From assembly GCA_963921345.3 (NCBI GenBank), contig CAWUFE020000005.1, forward strand, positions 1-64,000: 64,000 bases of DNA, in the 5' to 3' direction. The position numbers were made by a program, and so were the translations under genes. Under the pieces are notes generated by a model. The model searched no databases. It worked only from the letters and a program-made list of their open reading frames with translations, and was not told the origin of the DNA. The stretch comes from Hoeflea_A sp963921345 (lineage in GTDB: Bacteria > Pseudomonadota > Alphaproteobacteria > Rhizobiales > Rhizobiaceae). This document shows positions 21,401-30,117 of the stretch, in pieces. Positions within the stretch are counted from its first letter, which is position 1. Each line of letters begins with the position of its first letter.

Positions 21401-24400
21401 TGTGATATCGGGGTCCGAGAGGCGCTCGATGGTTTCGGCGATGGCGTCAAGACCCATACGGACACCGCCGATGGTGGTCCTCGCTTCCTCAAGCGTTGAC
21501 CCGACGTTCAGCAAAACGGAACCACCCGGTACGGCGATCGGCCGCGTCATGTCGAGGGTCGGCAGCGCCCCGCGGGTGACCGTGATGTTGCGCAGGGTCG
21601 CTACTATCGGCTTTTCAGTGCGCCGGGCCCCCAGGTTGATCGGTGGTCCGTCGGCGGTGTCGATGATCTGGGTGAACAGGTCAAAGCCGGGGATAACCTC
21701 CTGCGCACCGGGCAGATTGGCATCGACGTTGCCGGCGTTGGTTGCCGGGAACCTTGGTGGTTTGGGGGCCGGCTCCAAGCAGTAATCAACGCCAGGCACA
21801 TTCGCCCACTCATCGGTGTCCTCGCCGTCGCCGTCGAGAGTCGACGTATAGAAGAAGATTCGCTCCGGCGTCCGGCACCGGCACAGCCGCGAACTTGTGC
21901 CGCTGCGCTCGTCGACAGCCATTTCGAAGTCAATCGGCGGAGCCACATAGCCGACAGCGCCGGGCTGGAAGAGGGGCAGCTTCCAGCCGAAACTGCCGAC
22001 ATCGCTCCCCCAAGCCGAATCGACCGGAATGATCGTCGCATCGAACCTGAGGGCAAGGACAGGCCCGGCGCGCTGCGCCTGCGCTCCGTCCTCTGGAAAG
22101 CTGCGCCTTGGCTGCAGGATTTCCACGTACTCGCGCACCTTACGTAACACCGGCCGTCCCAGCAGTGTCGGCTGCGTCTGGTCGAACTGGGCGGTCGGCG
22201 ACGTGGTGCGCTCGTAAATGATCACGTGCTTGGCGCGGTTCCAGTAAGTGGCGATACGCCCGATCCGCTCCAGGGAATAAAAATGCGTCCGCCCCTGCGA
22301 CGCACGTGAGATGATCCGCTGCTTGCCACGCGCGAAGGTACCGCGCTGGGACCCGCCAGCGCCCAGCGCCGTTAAGTTGATTTCGGTCAGCTCTGCCGAA
22401 ACCGAGCGCGGCGCACGCCACAGCTCGCGATAGATGTTTGGCGATTCAAAGCCGGCCTCCGCTCCCCCTTCTAGTGGCGGGTGCGGCTTCCTCCCCCATA
22501 TCGCTCTGCGCACGTTCTCGTGGCGCGGACGACCTGTATTGTAGGGTGTGTCGCCGAGATCCTGGTCCAGCTCGACAGGGGCGGCGATATCCGCCGTTTC
22601 GCGCAATTCAAACTCGACCCCGTTCGTGACCGTTACCCGATCTCTTCCGGGATAGCGAATCGAAAGCACGGCTGGGCGCGATTCCAATGCATCGAGCACA
22701 CGGCTCCAGCCGAAGACGAGGCGCCGCCGGGCGCTGCTTTGCGCGTCGTCCACGGGCGTCTTGTTCGGCAGAAGACGACCGTCACGAAAGCCGGGGTTGC
22801 GCGGGACACCTACGGTGCTTTCGATCGAGGTCGGCGCACGCCCAATGTCGGTACCAATCTCCCGCATCTCCAGGCCCCGCGTCCCTTGGACCCGTGCTGT
22901 CATGCCGTAGAGGAGTTCGAACTCGGCCTCGAAGAGGGGCGCACCAAAGAGGCCGCGATCCTGTGCTGTGCCAAAAATGCGTCGCGTGTTAAAAGGCGGC
23001 TCAACCTCGGTCCTATCACCGAATCTTGGATCGGTCCCGAGCCGCAAGGTCAATGGTGGCGACAGGCGGAAGTCCGCAAGTTCTTCATATTGTCGGTGGT
23101 CGGGGTCGTGCTGGAGCCCGTAGGTGCGGTCGCGTGCAACGGTCTCTCCGACCGCCGGCGACGGCAATACGAGGTCGTAACCATCTGCCTGCTTGCTGAC
23201 GCGCCAAGTCGGGCTGCGCGACAGGTCGCTCTTCCAAGTGGCAAGTAGGTTGCCACCGCTGCCACCGGTGGCCAATGCATCCATCGTGATCTTCGCGATA
23301 AACAAAGGAGCAGTGTCGAGCACCACGACGGTGGCGGACGGCAGGCTTTCGCCCCGCAACTGGAGTTCGATCTGCTGCCGAGTACGGTGATAAGCGCGCT
23401 CAAGCACAGAGATTTCAAGGGGCGAACGCGTTCCGCTAGTTGCCGTTTCGTCGTTGAGCACGATCAGCAGCGGTCTGGTCGTCCGGCGCAGATCAGCGCC
23501 CTCGATATCGTCCTGCGCCCCTGGTATTGAATCCCGTACGGGCACACTGAACTGCAGCTCAGTGTGAACTTCATACTCTCGGCGTTCGCTGGCATCCCGA
23601 TAGTCGATGGGATCGAGCCAGATCAACACGAGCCCCGGCTCATCCAACGGTCGCAGATTGTTGTCGAAGACAAGGTCGTAAGCGCCCAACCGCGCGGTTG
23701 CACTCATGCGCGGGCGTACTCGGCTGATCCGGAACGAGAAGAACGGCGGGCGTAGCGCACTGCGATCGCTTGCCGGTCCCGTCGGCGCCAGCAGCGGCAA
23801 GACGCCCGCCATCGCCCGCAATGAGCTGAGATCGAGCCTCAGCTCATTGCGATCGATGCGGTCCTGGCCGTTGCTGTCGGCAGGATCGGCCGCTCCTGTG
23901 ACCTTCTCGGCACCGAAGTCGAATAGGCCCTTCCAAGTAAGCGGCTGCCCCACGCTGTCGACGAATAGCGGTGTTTCGAAACTCAGTTCGCTCGGTTCAA
24001 TTTGATGGAACGCGGCAATATCGTCCCACCCCTTGTCACCGACCAAGAAGCGCGGGCGCGGATTCATTACAACGTCGTTGTCGAAGAACGCACCCGCCTC
24101 GGCGCGCGGCTGGTCGCCAACGCGGCAGACGATCGGTCCGGTTTTGGGGCCAAAATGGAGCCGCTCGGGCTTCAGATATTCCGCGCCCGGGTTTTGCTCG
24201 CGCGCTTGGGCAATGTTGCGCACGAGGCGTGCTATGACGTTGTCCGCGCCGGCGCGTGCCCGTGCTCGCACCGCATCCGTTTCAGTAAAGAGGTACGCCA
24301 GCGCTCTGTCGTACGCATCACGCATCGTTCCAGGCTCGACCCGCCACAGGCGCAGCTCCAACCCATCGAACGCGCTAGGCTGCGATTTGAAGCGCTCCGG

Positions 24401-26029
24401 CTCGCCGAACATTTGCGCGCTGTCGGCGAGACCGAGGAGCAGCGCAAATCTCGGGTCGGACGGTGGGTCGTCGCGTTCCGGCTCATCCTGACCTTGCTCG
24501 GAGTGCCCCGGAACCACCTTGTCTCCCAGGTCCTTCTCCTTCGCCGTGAAGCTTGGAAGCAGTGAGATTCGGCGATCGTTACGGATCGAAGCGACGGCAC
24601 CGAGATAGCGACCAGCAACGTCCCGGTTCCACATCCGCTGCACATCGTCGAGCGCTACCGCTTCGAGCGCTAAGACGTACCTGATGGGCTCGTCAACGCG
24701 CACCGTTTCGACACACCACAGCGGCGGTTGGCGTTGTACGAAGCGATACTGCCGCGCATCGTTTTGGCAGTCTCCATGGCTCCAGGGTGGCGGCGGGTTG
24801 AGCTTGCGCTTGCCAAGGTAGAGCGCCACCGGCAAATGCGCGCGATACGTCTTTGCATCGGTGTTACTGAGATGAATATCGCGCACAACGCCGAAAGCGC
24901 GGTTTAGCGAAACCTCGATAGTGCGGATGCCCGGCCGGCCGGGTAAGGCGGGACCCCGCTCGAAGATCACGCGCATCCGCCGCTTCCAGTGCGGATTGTC
25001 TAAAGAATTCAGTTCCCCATCGACCGGCACCAGAAAGGTGCCTGGGCTGAGATCGGCGTCAATCCCCAGCGTGCGCGCGACCGGGATTGAGACGTCGCCT
25101 TCGAAGGGGCCGGCGGAGAACCACTGCGGCACCTCACCCTCGTTATGGTGGCCGACGAGGTCGGCGACGCGGGTGCCGGACTCGCGCGGCGGTTCGTCAA
25201 ACGCAACGAGGCGCGTATAGCGCACGGCTTGCGCGCCGATCCTGAGCAAATCACCGCCGAAAGTACCAACTGTCCACCGCTGCGGGGTGCTGAGGCTGCT
25301 GATCGGATCGTCCGACGATGGCGCACCCTCCTGGTTTGGTAGGTCAATTTTTGGATCGAAGTCGGGCTCTGGAACGGGGACGAATTCATCGATTGGCGCC
25401 GTCTCGTCGGGTTGCGGCGCTTGCCAGGCGTCAGCGCCGCGTGGTCTATATCGGGCTGGTGAGGCCGGGTCGGCGAAATACTTGTCTGAGACGACGACAC
25501 GCTCGAAGTTCGCCGTTGTCCGTATTGGGTTTTCCGGATCGATCTTCTGATCGTTGTGGCGCAGAACGCCGCCGAATATCGGGCCCTGAAAATCCACATT
25601 GGCAAATGTTCTTGGCTTGCCTCTCGGCGGGTCTTCCACATCAGCGCGCGCATGCGGCGACAGCGCATTTCTCAGCACGATCCGAAGGAACAATGTCCGG
25701 GCCGTAAACTCCAGCTTGCACGCGGCAATCCCGACGCTGTCCAACACCAAGATCGGCGCTTCGTGGTATCGCACATCATAGAAGGCGACGCGGATGATTC
25801 TGTCTAGACGTTTACTCTGACGCTTTCCTATAAAGCGACGCCGGGGTCGCGGCGCCGATGCCACGAGATCTGAAATGTCCGGCTCGAACGTGTCCGCATC
25901 ATTCGTATCATCGATAAGCGCAAAGCCGCTTGCGTCATTCCAGACGACCGCCGTTCGTCTAACCGGCGGCATTTTCAAGCCGCGGGACACATAGCGATAG
26001 ATGACGAAGAGTGGGAACGTCTTGGTCAT
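18434..26029 (-). CDS. Giant protein of unknown function (2531 aa), first gene of the operon
   Basis: Starts MTKTFPLFVIYRYVSRG at 26029 and is uninterrupted. Three zones are visible. Residues to about 1480 are mixed, Pro/Arg/Asp-rich and beta-like, with no export signal. Residues about 1510-2090 are strongly helical and coiled-coil-like (LEGAVEAFNEEIDTRLTAAE, KIEDLSRDLAVIRQKIL). From about 2100 to the end the sequence is beta-rich, with hydrophobic-alternating stretches such as TPFTITIFILGGTGWIQTW and SVAIGVSAMLGLSFGPISG. From memory this C-terminal pattern recalls large DUF6603-type proteins, but I cannot verify it. It looks like a structural or surface-assembly protein; no catalytic motif was found. 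Confidence 0.8.
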   Translation of the reverse strand: MTKTFPLFVIYRYVSRGLKMPPVRRTAVVWNDASGFALIDDTNDADTFEPDISDLVASAPRPRRRFIGKRQSKRLDRIIRVAFYDVRYHEAPILVLDSVGIAACKLEFTARTLFLRIVLRNALSPHARADVEDPPRGKPRTFANVDFQGPIFGGVLRHNDQKIDPENPIRTTANFERVVVSDKYFADPASPARYRPRGADAWQAPQPDETAPIDEFVPVPEPDFDPKIDLPNQEGAPSSDDPISSLSTPQRWTVGTFGGDLLRIGAQAVRYTRLVAFDEPPRESGTRVADLVGHHNEGEVPQWFSAGPFEGDVSIPVARTLGIDADLSPGTFLVPVDGELNSLDNPHWKRRMRVIFERGPALPGRPGIRTIEVSLNRAFGVVRDIHLSNTDAKTYRAHLPVALYLGKRKLNPPPPWSHGDCQNDARQYRFVQRQPPLWCVETVRVDEPIRYVLALEAVALDDVQRMWNRDVAGRYLGAVASIRNDRRISLLPSFTAKEKDLGDKVVPGHSEQGQDEPERDDPPSDPRFALLLGLADSAQMFGEPERFKSQPSAFDGLELRLWRVEPGTMRDAYDRALAYLFTETDAVRARARAGADNVIARLVRNIAQAREQNPGAEYLKPERLHFGPKTGPIVCRVGDQPRAEAGAFFDNDVVMNPRPRFLVGDKGWDDIAAFHQIEPSELSFETPLFVDSVGQPLTWKGLFDFGAEKVTGAADPADSNGQDRIDRNELRLDLSSLRAMAGVLPLLAPTGPASDRSALRPPFFSFRISRVRPRMSATARLGAYDLVFDNNLRPLDEPGLVLIWLDPIDYRDASERREYEVHTELQFSVPVRDSIPGAQDDIEGADLRRTTRPLLIVLNDETATSGTRSPLEISVLERAYHRTRQQIELQLRGESLPSATVVVLDTAPLFIAKITMDALATGGSGGNLLATWKSDLSRSPTWRVSKQADGYDLVLPSPAVGETVARDRTYGLQHDPDHRQYEELADFRLSPPLTLRLGTDPRFGDRTEVEPPFNTRRIFGTAQDRGLFGAPLFEAEFELLYGMTARVQGTRGLEMREIGTDIGRAPTSIESTVGVPRNPGFRDGRLLPNKTPVDDAQSSARRRLVFGWSRVLDALESRPAVLSIRYPGRDRVTVTNGVEFELRETADIAAPVELDQDLGDTPYNTGRPRHENVRRAIWGRKPHPPLEGGAEAGFESPNIYRELWRAPRSVSAELTEINLTALGAGGSQRGTFARGKQRIISRASQGRTHFYSLERIGRIATYWNRAKHVIIYERTTSPTAQFDQTQPTLLGRPVLRKVREYVEILQPRRSFPEDGAQAQRAGPVLALRFDATIIPVDSAWGSDVGSFGWKLPLFQPGAVGYVAPPIDFEMAVDERSGTSSRLCRCRTPERIFFYTSTLDGDGEDTDEWANVPGVDYCLEPAPKPPRFPATNAGNVDANLPGAQEVIPGFDLFTQIIDTADGPPINLGARRTEKPIVATLRNITVTRGALPTLDMTRPIAVPGGSVLLNVGSTLEEARTTIGGVRMGLDAIAETIERLSDPDITEQKIKDFLDLNKSEIVERLNESEFGEAVGNFKKLIDSNIVENPGNVLCAALDKEALRVTNKLCKAVADAQSGLRGEIDAALAVVDGPFTALKRLADRGKEAEADIRAALAQMKTVTAGFASQLANAFPGARNPLQDTLKAIPIFTRPSAQSITGPLLRAIEGLKPVGNVDVGGDVDAVEAQVRSGIAEARRVVGYAKRSLDTVSRSTPLKLLTSKDGPLTKLRTALSSADGELLQLDAKVADLFTEVRAKAKTLAAASAEAVTALEGAVEAFNEEIDTRLTAAETAFNAVVKALRRPFDPEVPVDSETYPDVPAELVEAVRGIRTPIFTISNAIDDARRKGAKLLLNLSDDLDEFGKPTDDIAVKIEDLSRDLAVIRQKILTRGNNGTYVGTDKILTAIQSQFAQWLDLENACIDEDADINASPFKQFCDDAIGNALNEYAVIAKDLLASFVNGVDVEELFDDLRDKLAKQIGNLGIDGEIDVVRDALRGAIDTAAGEVDRLAETALGPLRETLRDEFGPTDLGNVQDIADNAVRLYRAFGNPPEVPSLGFNRETLGYFFDEKEFKIDTTPVTALFDRVGNDLKGLGLRVPMTGLTERLLPDFAKDFKIGSLFPDIGGIKLDRLLEDAIVPDGAADYVDITHGIDKESRTGWIDATVKPITVSGDEPLFELFGLTVNLGEGKFSGSARQEIGLDGQQVSSGKGKIRGDWKLAFGGYDLVTFVDTPLAFDQTGKFDFGVSAERVQLAPELSFIDKFLNSNPLLGGPEQGFTVGVLQEGLIPVGVECLLDLPIPPMIYGTTGVSGLRLICGMQLRVVPEFSITVHAAIGSIETPFTITIFILGGTGWIQTWGQYIPRTGELRSSVSVAIGVSAMLGLSFGPISGSVQIVIAIKGQLITSNQARDILSVSLLIICSGQVDVAGLISASLLLIMELKFEDQGRTIYGTGTVSFRIRISRFFTYRISQSVTYRFKGSGGQSNQQSSKHVDSVV

Positions 26030-26373
26030 GACTGCCCTATGCGGCGATAATCACACTTTCCAAGCATAAAGTATACTACATCAATTTATTGTCGCTCAAG
26101 ACACTCCCAACATTTTCAACATTTTGCATATTTCATTTCGTTTTTTTAATCTGGGCGCGCGAGGCGCGTCCTAGCCTCCTAAAATTGGATCATGGACAAA
26201 TACGCTTAGTCACAAATTTTTTCTTATCGGCTCGTGTGCATAGGGGGCTAAAACCTTGTTGGCATTACAGAAACGCATCATGATCACGCTTTACCATGAT
26301 CACGCTTTACCATTGTCGACGCATTCGCTTCGAGCTACAATATTTCGGTTGACTTAATAGAGAGAGTTGAGCT
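26030..26373. other. AT-rich divergent intergenic region
   Basis: 344 bp between the leftward giant operon and the rightward protease gene. It is clearly AT-richer than its surroundings and should hold promoters for both. It includes a 16-bp unit repeated twice in tandem (CATGATCACGCTTTAC, 26279-26310). No ORF of note. Confidence 0.5.
26279..26310 (+). repeat. 16-bp tandem duplication upstream of the protease gene
   Basis: CATGATCACGCTTTAC occurs twice without spacer. The TGATCA inside each unit is palindromic, so the pair could be an operator, or just a slippage duplication. Confidence 0.6.
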
Positions 26374-26961
26374 GTGACGCCACTCAATAGATCAATCCTT
26401 CGTGCCGTGGCAATATTGTTGATACTTTCGACAGGTCCCTTTGCATCCGCGCAGATTTCGGTCGGCCACCAAGTGTCTCCGATCAAGCAGCCATCAAGTA
26501 TGTCATGCTGGGCTGCGTCAACAACGATGCTGTGGAATTGGAAGAACCCAATTCCGGCAACAATCAAAGAGGTGGTGACGACTGCTGGCCCAAAGTTCGT
26601 TAATATCTATCAGATGAGCTTTGCCAATCCGCCACAAGGAATTTTCCCATCTGACGAGGCCGCGTTCTATGGTGAAATCGGGCTCAGCACGATCGACGGG
26701 CTCAATCCGACGATTGCTAAATGGGCCGAGCTTCTTACACAGCACGGGCCATTGTCTGTCACCGTCGATGCCAAACCAGGGCAGGGCTGGATCCATGCTT
26801 TAGTCCTGACGGGAATGACCGGAGATGGATCGGCGACAGGCACCACAGTCACGTATGTTGATCCCGCCGATGGCCTTACGCACACTCTGAGCTTTGCCGA
26901 CTTTCTAAAGCTATACGAGGGCTCGGCCAATTGGCCAATGCAGATCATCCACTTCCCATAG
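26374..26961 (+). CDS. Secreted papain-like cysteine protease
   Basis: The 195-aa product has a signal peptide (RAVAILLILSTGPFASAQ) and a compact papain-like fold of the C39/C70-type group (related to bacterial AvrRpt2-like proteases). Visible catalytic residues are Gln39 and Cys45 in KQPSSMSCWAAS, His141 in GWIHALVLTGM, and Asp163 or Asp166 in YVDPADG. The start is a GTG at 26374. It is divergent from the giant operon and convergent with the ATPase gene. Substrate unknown; a role in processing cell-surface proteins or in interbacterial effects is inference. Confidence 0.8.
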   Translation: MTPLNRSILRAVAILLILSTGPFASAQISVGHQVSPIKQPSSMSCWAASTTMLWNWKNPIPATIKEVVTTAGPKFVNIYQMSFANPPQGIFPSDEAAFYGEIGLSTIDGLNPTIAKWAELLTQHGPLSVTVDAKPGQGWIHALVLTGMTGDGSATGTTVTYVDPADGLTHTLSFADFLKLYEGSANWPMQIIHFP

Positions 26962-26988
26962 CAGCGCTTTGCCCAAGCGTGCCAGTGT

Positions 26989-28494
26989 TCACGACTCGCG
27001 GAGAATCGGGAGCTTTCTCAAAGCTGCCGCTGATGAATCCTCAAAAGATCGGTTGAACAGCTCAACACTCTGAGCGGCACGGATACCGATGTACAAGCCA
27101 TAATCTAATATCAAGGCTAGGTACTTCCGCCCTGCCTCATGGGGGGTAATTCCCTCGCTGATGACGTGGAGAAAACGCAGTTGAACCAAACTGGTTAATC
27201 GCTTGAAGAGATCTGAAGTGTTGTCAATCTCAATCAGGAACGCATTCTGCCTTTTCTCCTTAATGCAGAATGCTTTGATGATTTCCAATGTATCCTTGAG
27301 GTCATCGGCTTGCTCTGATGCGTCCTGCTCTAAGTCACGGAGCTTGATCGTTAAGGTTTCCGATGCCGCCTGGTTGACGTTAGAGACCGTGACTCGTGCC
27401 CTATTCTCTATGTTCGCCTTCTGTATTGCCTGTGAGAACAGATAAATTGCGTCGCGTGGGACACCAGCTGAAACCCATGTTAAGCGAGGCAGAACATCCG
27501 CCGAACTGCATAAACGTCGGATTGATGGAAGCCCAGCAAACCGAGCATGAGCATCGAGAATTGCTTCAATGTGGGCTGTTGTTTTGTCTGGGGTCGTAAG
27601 ATTGTAATCTAGATGTATGGCTTGCGCATCATGCGGAAGCTCAAGTCCAACTCTTTCGGTGGTGTCATACGTTTTCGTAAGGTTCTCGATTGCACTGATC
27701 TTTAGGAATATCTGGTTACCCCTCGAAAGTGAATACAGTACGTCCAAGATGCGGGATTGCAGTGTTCGGCCAAGAACATGTAGATCATCTACGAAGACGA
27801 AAATCTCTGCCGTTCTTGTAAGCTTCCCAAGCTCACGCCGCAGTCTTGCAACCAACTTTTTGTATTCCAAAAATCCAGGGGTACAATCCTCTATCAAGTT
27901 CTGTATTTCTGTCAGACGATTGCTCTGACCGAACTTCGCTTCAACCTCAGAAATCAGATCGGAAAGCACGTCTCCAATAACTTCATCATCATTCCGTCTG
28001 GAATAGGTTTGAAAATCTAACCAAACTGAGGGTCGCTCGTCTCTTTCTCTTGACGTTAAACTGTACAAGAGAAGCATCGATTTGCCTGCTCCACGACGCC
28101 CGAAAACGATGTGATTTGCATTAGAAACGATTTGCTCCTCAGCGCCAGAAACCGTTTCAATGTAGCGAGACGATAACTCATCTCCAAAACTATGCCTATT
28201 CACGGTTTGGCTCTCAGAGAGTAGCTTGAGCAGCAACCTCACTTCTGGCCCAGAAACGATTTTGTCTCGGGAGACTTGTTTCAAAGTCGCGACGATGTCG
28301 TCACTTTCGGAACCGAGAACGTCCGTCGTTGCTTCTGAGAGAGCATCAAAGAGCCGGTCTTCTGGGCTACTAACGAAGATGACAATTGCTGTCCCTGATG
28401 ACGTTGACTTGAGCTCATGCGTCAGCCCCCTTAACCCGGACAGTAGTTCGAATTTTTTCTTAATCTCGAGAAGCTTTGGTTCCCCAATAGTCAT
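26989..28494 (-). CDS. P-loop ATPase paired with a HEPN protein
   Basis: The 501-aa protein has Walker A FGRRGAGKSM (Gly132-Ser139), Walker B EIFVFVDDLHVLG (Asp236/Asp237), and downstream helical regions typical of STAND/Orc-type ATPases. The N-terminal 110 residues are a separate helical domain. Its ATG overlaps the stop of the HEPN gene by 4 bp. The pair sits in an AT-richer patch flanked by IS scraps, suggesting horizontal acquisition. Such HEPN-ATPase pairs often act in phage defence or as toxin-antitoxin-like modules. I do not recognise this family by name. Confidence 0.75.
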   Translation of the reverse strand: MTIGEPKLLEIKKKFELLSGLRGLTHELKSTSSGTAIVIFVSSPEDRLFDALSEATTDVLGSESDDIVATLKQVSRDKIVSGPEVRLLLKLLSESQTVNRHSFGDELSSRYIETVSGAEEQIVSNANHIVFGRRGAGKSMLLLYSLTSRERDERPSVWLDFQTYSRRNDDEVIGDVLSDLISEVEAKFGQSNRLTEIQNLIEDCTPGFLEYKKLVARLRRELGKLTRTAEIFVFVDDLHVLGRTLQSRILDVLYSLSRGNQIFLKISAIENLTKTYDTTERVGLELPHDAQAIHLDYNLTTPDKTTAHIEAILDAHARFAGLPSIRRLCSSADVLPRLTWVSAGVPRDAIYLFSQAIQKANIENRARVTVSNVNQAASETLTIKLRDLEQDASEQADDLKDTLEIIKAFCIKEKRQNAFLIEIDNTSDLFKRLTSLVQLRFLHVISEGITPHEAGRKYLALILDYGLYIGIRAAQSVELFNRSFEDSSAAALRKLPILRES

Positions 28495-29105
28495 ACTTGA
28501 TCACTCAGTTGCAGTCCGCGACTTTGGAGATACGCCTTTGTTTCTCTGAGGAATTCTCTTGTAAGAGTTTCCGCATCGACTTGCGTGATGAATAGGTCTC
28601 CAGCTCTGGCACTGTGATCATAGTCACATTTGTTTCGGTCGTCCCTAAGTTCCTTCAAACGTGTGCTGTAGGTCGCTCGATTAGTGAAATCCGCTGGCAG
28701 TTCGCCGACCTTTTTGTGGTCTGATGAATCGGTCGAGTGAGAACCTTCAACCATGTATCTTATCGCCTTAGAACCATTGTATGCGCCATAGTAGAAGCGG
28801 GAAACTCGCTGCCTCCAGTGAGAGTAGTTCTGGGCTTTTGCAAAGCGGTAGTGCTTCACGCCAAGCTTAAACATCGCTTGCGCTTGCAACTTTTGCTGCT
28901 CATTTATTCGTTCAATCTGGTTTGGCTCGATCAAGCCATCCAAAATTCCGACCAGCTTCTTCGGATTACCAAGCTTTAGAAAATCTTTGTGCAAAGCCAG
29001 TCCACTCTTCTCGCATAGCGAAAATGTACCCCTGGTGATGCCGAATTTCAAATTGTCGCACACCACAAGTTCGCTAACGCCGTCAAAGAAATTGAAGGCA
29101 GGCAA
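28491..29105 (-). CDS. HEPN-domain protein (putative RNase), N-terminus fused to an IS21 remnant
   Basis: The C-terminal part carries a HEPN-type Rx4-6H motif, Arg157 to His164 in LRDDRNKCDYDHSA, after helices including WRQRVSRFYYGAYNGSKAIR. HEPN proteins are commonly metal-independent RNases. The first about 25 residues (FNFFDGVSELVVCDNLKFGI) match the IstA pattern FxFFGGVPxxxVPDNLK, so the upstream end was replaced by an IS21 fragment. The native start may lie further in, for example at a TTG or CTG near LALHKD or at Met78. It precedes the ATPase gene in an operon. Confidence 0.72.
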   Translation of the reverse strand: MPAFNFFDGVSELVVCDNLKFGITRGTFSLCEKSGLALHKDFLKLGNPKKLVGILDGLIEPNQIERINEQQKLQAQAMFKLGVKHYRFAKAQNYSHWRQRVSRFYYGAYNGSKAIRYMVEGSHSTDSSDHKKVGELPADFTNRATYSTRLKELRDDRNKCDYDHSARAGDLFITQVDAETLTREFLRETKAYLQSRGLQLSDQV

Positions 29106-29250
29106 TGCGATTGCCGTCCAGTCAGTCGGACAGGTTCTGCGTCAAGGTCGCTTCGGCATAGACCATATGAACGCCTTTCCCGGAAAGGCATTAGTCTTCC
29201 TCATCGGTACAAAGTGCCAGCTAGCGCTGGCTGCCATGAAGGAGGAAGAT

Positions 29251-29376
29251 ATGGCAAAGACACGTTACGTTGGCCTGGACATTCATGCCGAAACCATAGC
29301 GGTCGCGACGGCCTATGAGGGCCGCAATGGCGAAGTCCGGTTTTATGGAACCATAAAGTCAAACTTGTTGAATTAG
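29251..29376 (+). pseudogene. IS110-family transposase, N-terminal fragment
   Basis: MAKTRYVGLDIHAETIAVATAYEG is the typical start of an IS110-family transposase (YVGLDIH with the first catalytic Asp). After GTIKS the sequence leaves the family and stops. A good AGGAGG ribosome site precedes the ATG. Only about 37 residues remain. Confidence 0.8.
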
Positions 29377-29639
29377 GTTGCGCAACAATTGCATCCGAAA
29401 GCGACTTCGCTACTCTGGTAAATCCTAATTTAGAACGTCGGTGTCCTCAGATGAAATGGGTTGATCTATGAATTTATCCATCATTGAGCCTCTTGCAAAA
29501 CTCTGACTTGAGTGACAGCCAAAAATGCACAAATGTCAACAACTTACTCAGTCGATTGCCCTGCACTCGTCCCTTCGTGACCTCCAAGTATGGCGTTAAG
29601 ATGCTTGTGGTGTTTATTCCCGAACACCCGCCACAGCAT
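29377..29639. other. Intergenic IS-remnant region
   Basis: No gene visible. Around 29485-29520 the sequence GAGCCTCTTGCAAAACTCTG resembles an IS5-type terminus; a similar stretch lies at 35883-35916. No matching transposase is present beside it. Confidence 0.35.
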
Positions 29640-29900
29640 CTACCGGGACCAGACCAGCACGTAGCCGCGTCTGATCTTGGCGTTGCGTATCCGCCCGATC
29701 ACATCGAGAGCTTCACCGGGCCCGGAAACGATGTCGAGACGTCTGTGGCCCGTTGTGCCGATCCGCCCCCAGGAAAGAATGACCGCCCACTCGCCGAACA
29801 GTGTGTGTTCGATGGTAAGCGCGTAGAAGCGCCACACGTTGTCCTCCGGATCAATGCGCCGCAGCCGCACTTCCGTCGGGAAAAGGCTCTCCTGCTCCAT
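29640..29900 (-). CDS. WGR-domain protein
   Basis: An 86-aa single-domain protein that starts at the ATG at 29900 (MEQESLFPTEVRLRRID) and carries the diagnostic block LFGEWAVILSWGRIGTTGHRR. WGR domains occur in PARPs and in short bacterial proteins; they probably bind nucleic acid. A GTG 7 codons upstream is possible but less likely. It is divergent from a small gene at 29927. Confidence 0.8.
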   Translation of the reverse strand: MEQESLFPTEVRLRRIDPEDNVWRFYALTIEHTLFGEWAVILSWGRIGTTGHRRLDIVSGPGEALDVIGRIRNAKIRRGYVLVWSR

Positions 29901-29926
29901 TGCTGTCCGGAAAAGGTTCACCTCCC

Positions 29927-30085
29927 ATGTCCACCAGCCGCTGGGGCAACCTGGCAGGTCTCCTCCAGTTCTGTTTGGGCCGACATTACCCGAGCGGGCT
30001 GTGGCTTGTCATCAACGCCAGCAATCTGAACGGCTGGCCGGTTCTGGCCGGTATCGTGAACCGGCAGGAATATGCTATGCCGTGA
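29927..30085 (+). CDS. Small hypothetical protein
   Basis: 52 residues starting MSTSRWGNLAGLLQFCLGRH and ending VNRQEYAMP. The frame is open from the ATG to a stop 32 bp before the next gene, with an AGGTT just upstream. Not recognised; it could be translated from the region divergent to the WGR gene. Confidence 0.4.
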   Translation: MSTSRWGNLAGLLQFCLGRHYPSGLWLVINASNLNGWPVLAGIVNRQEYAMP

Positions 30086-30117
30086 ACAGCAATCGTCTTG
30101 CAAGCAAGGGTGTTCCC

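Noticed and set aside
26279..26310. CRISPR-like array
   Set aside because: Only two directly adjacent 16-bp units without spacers.
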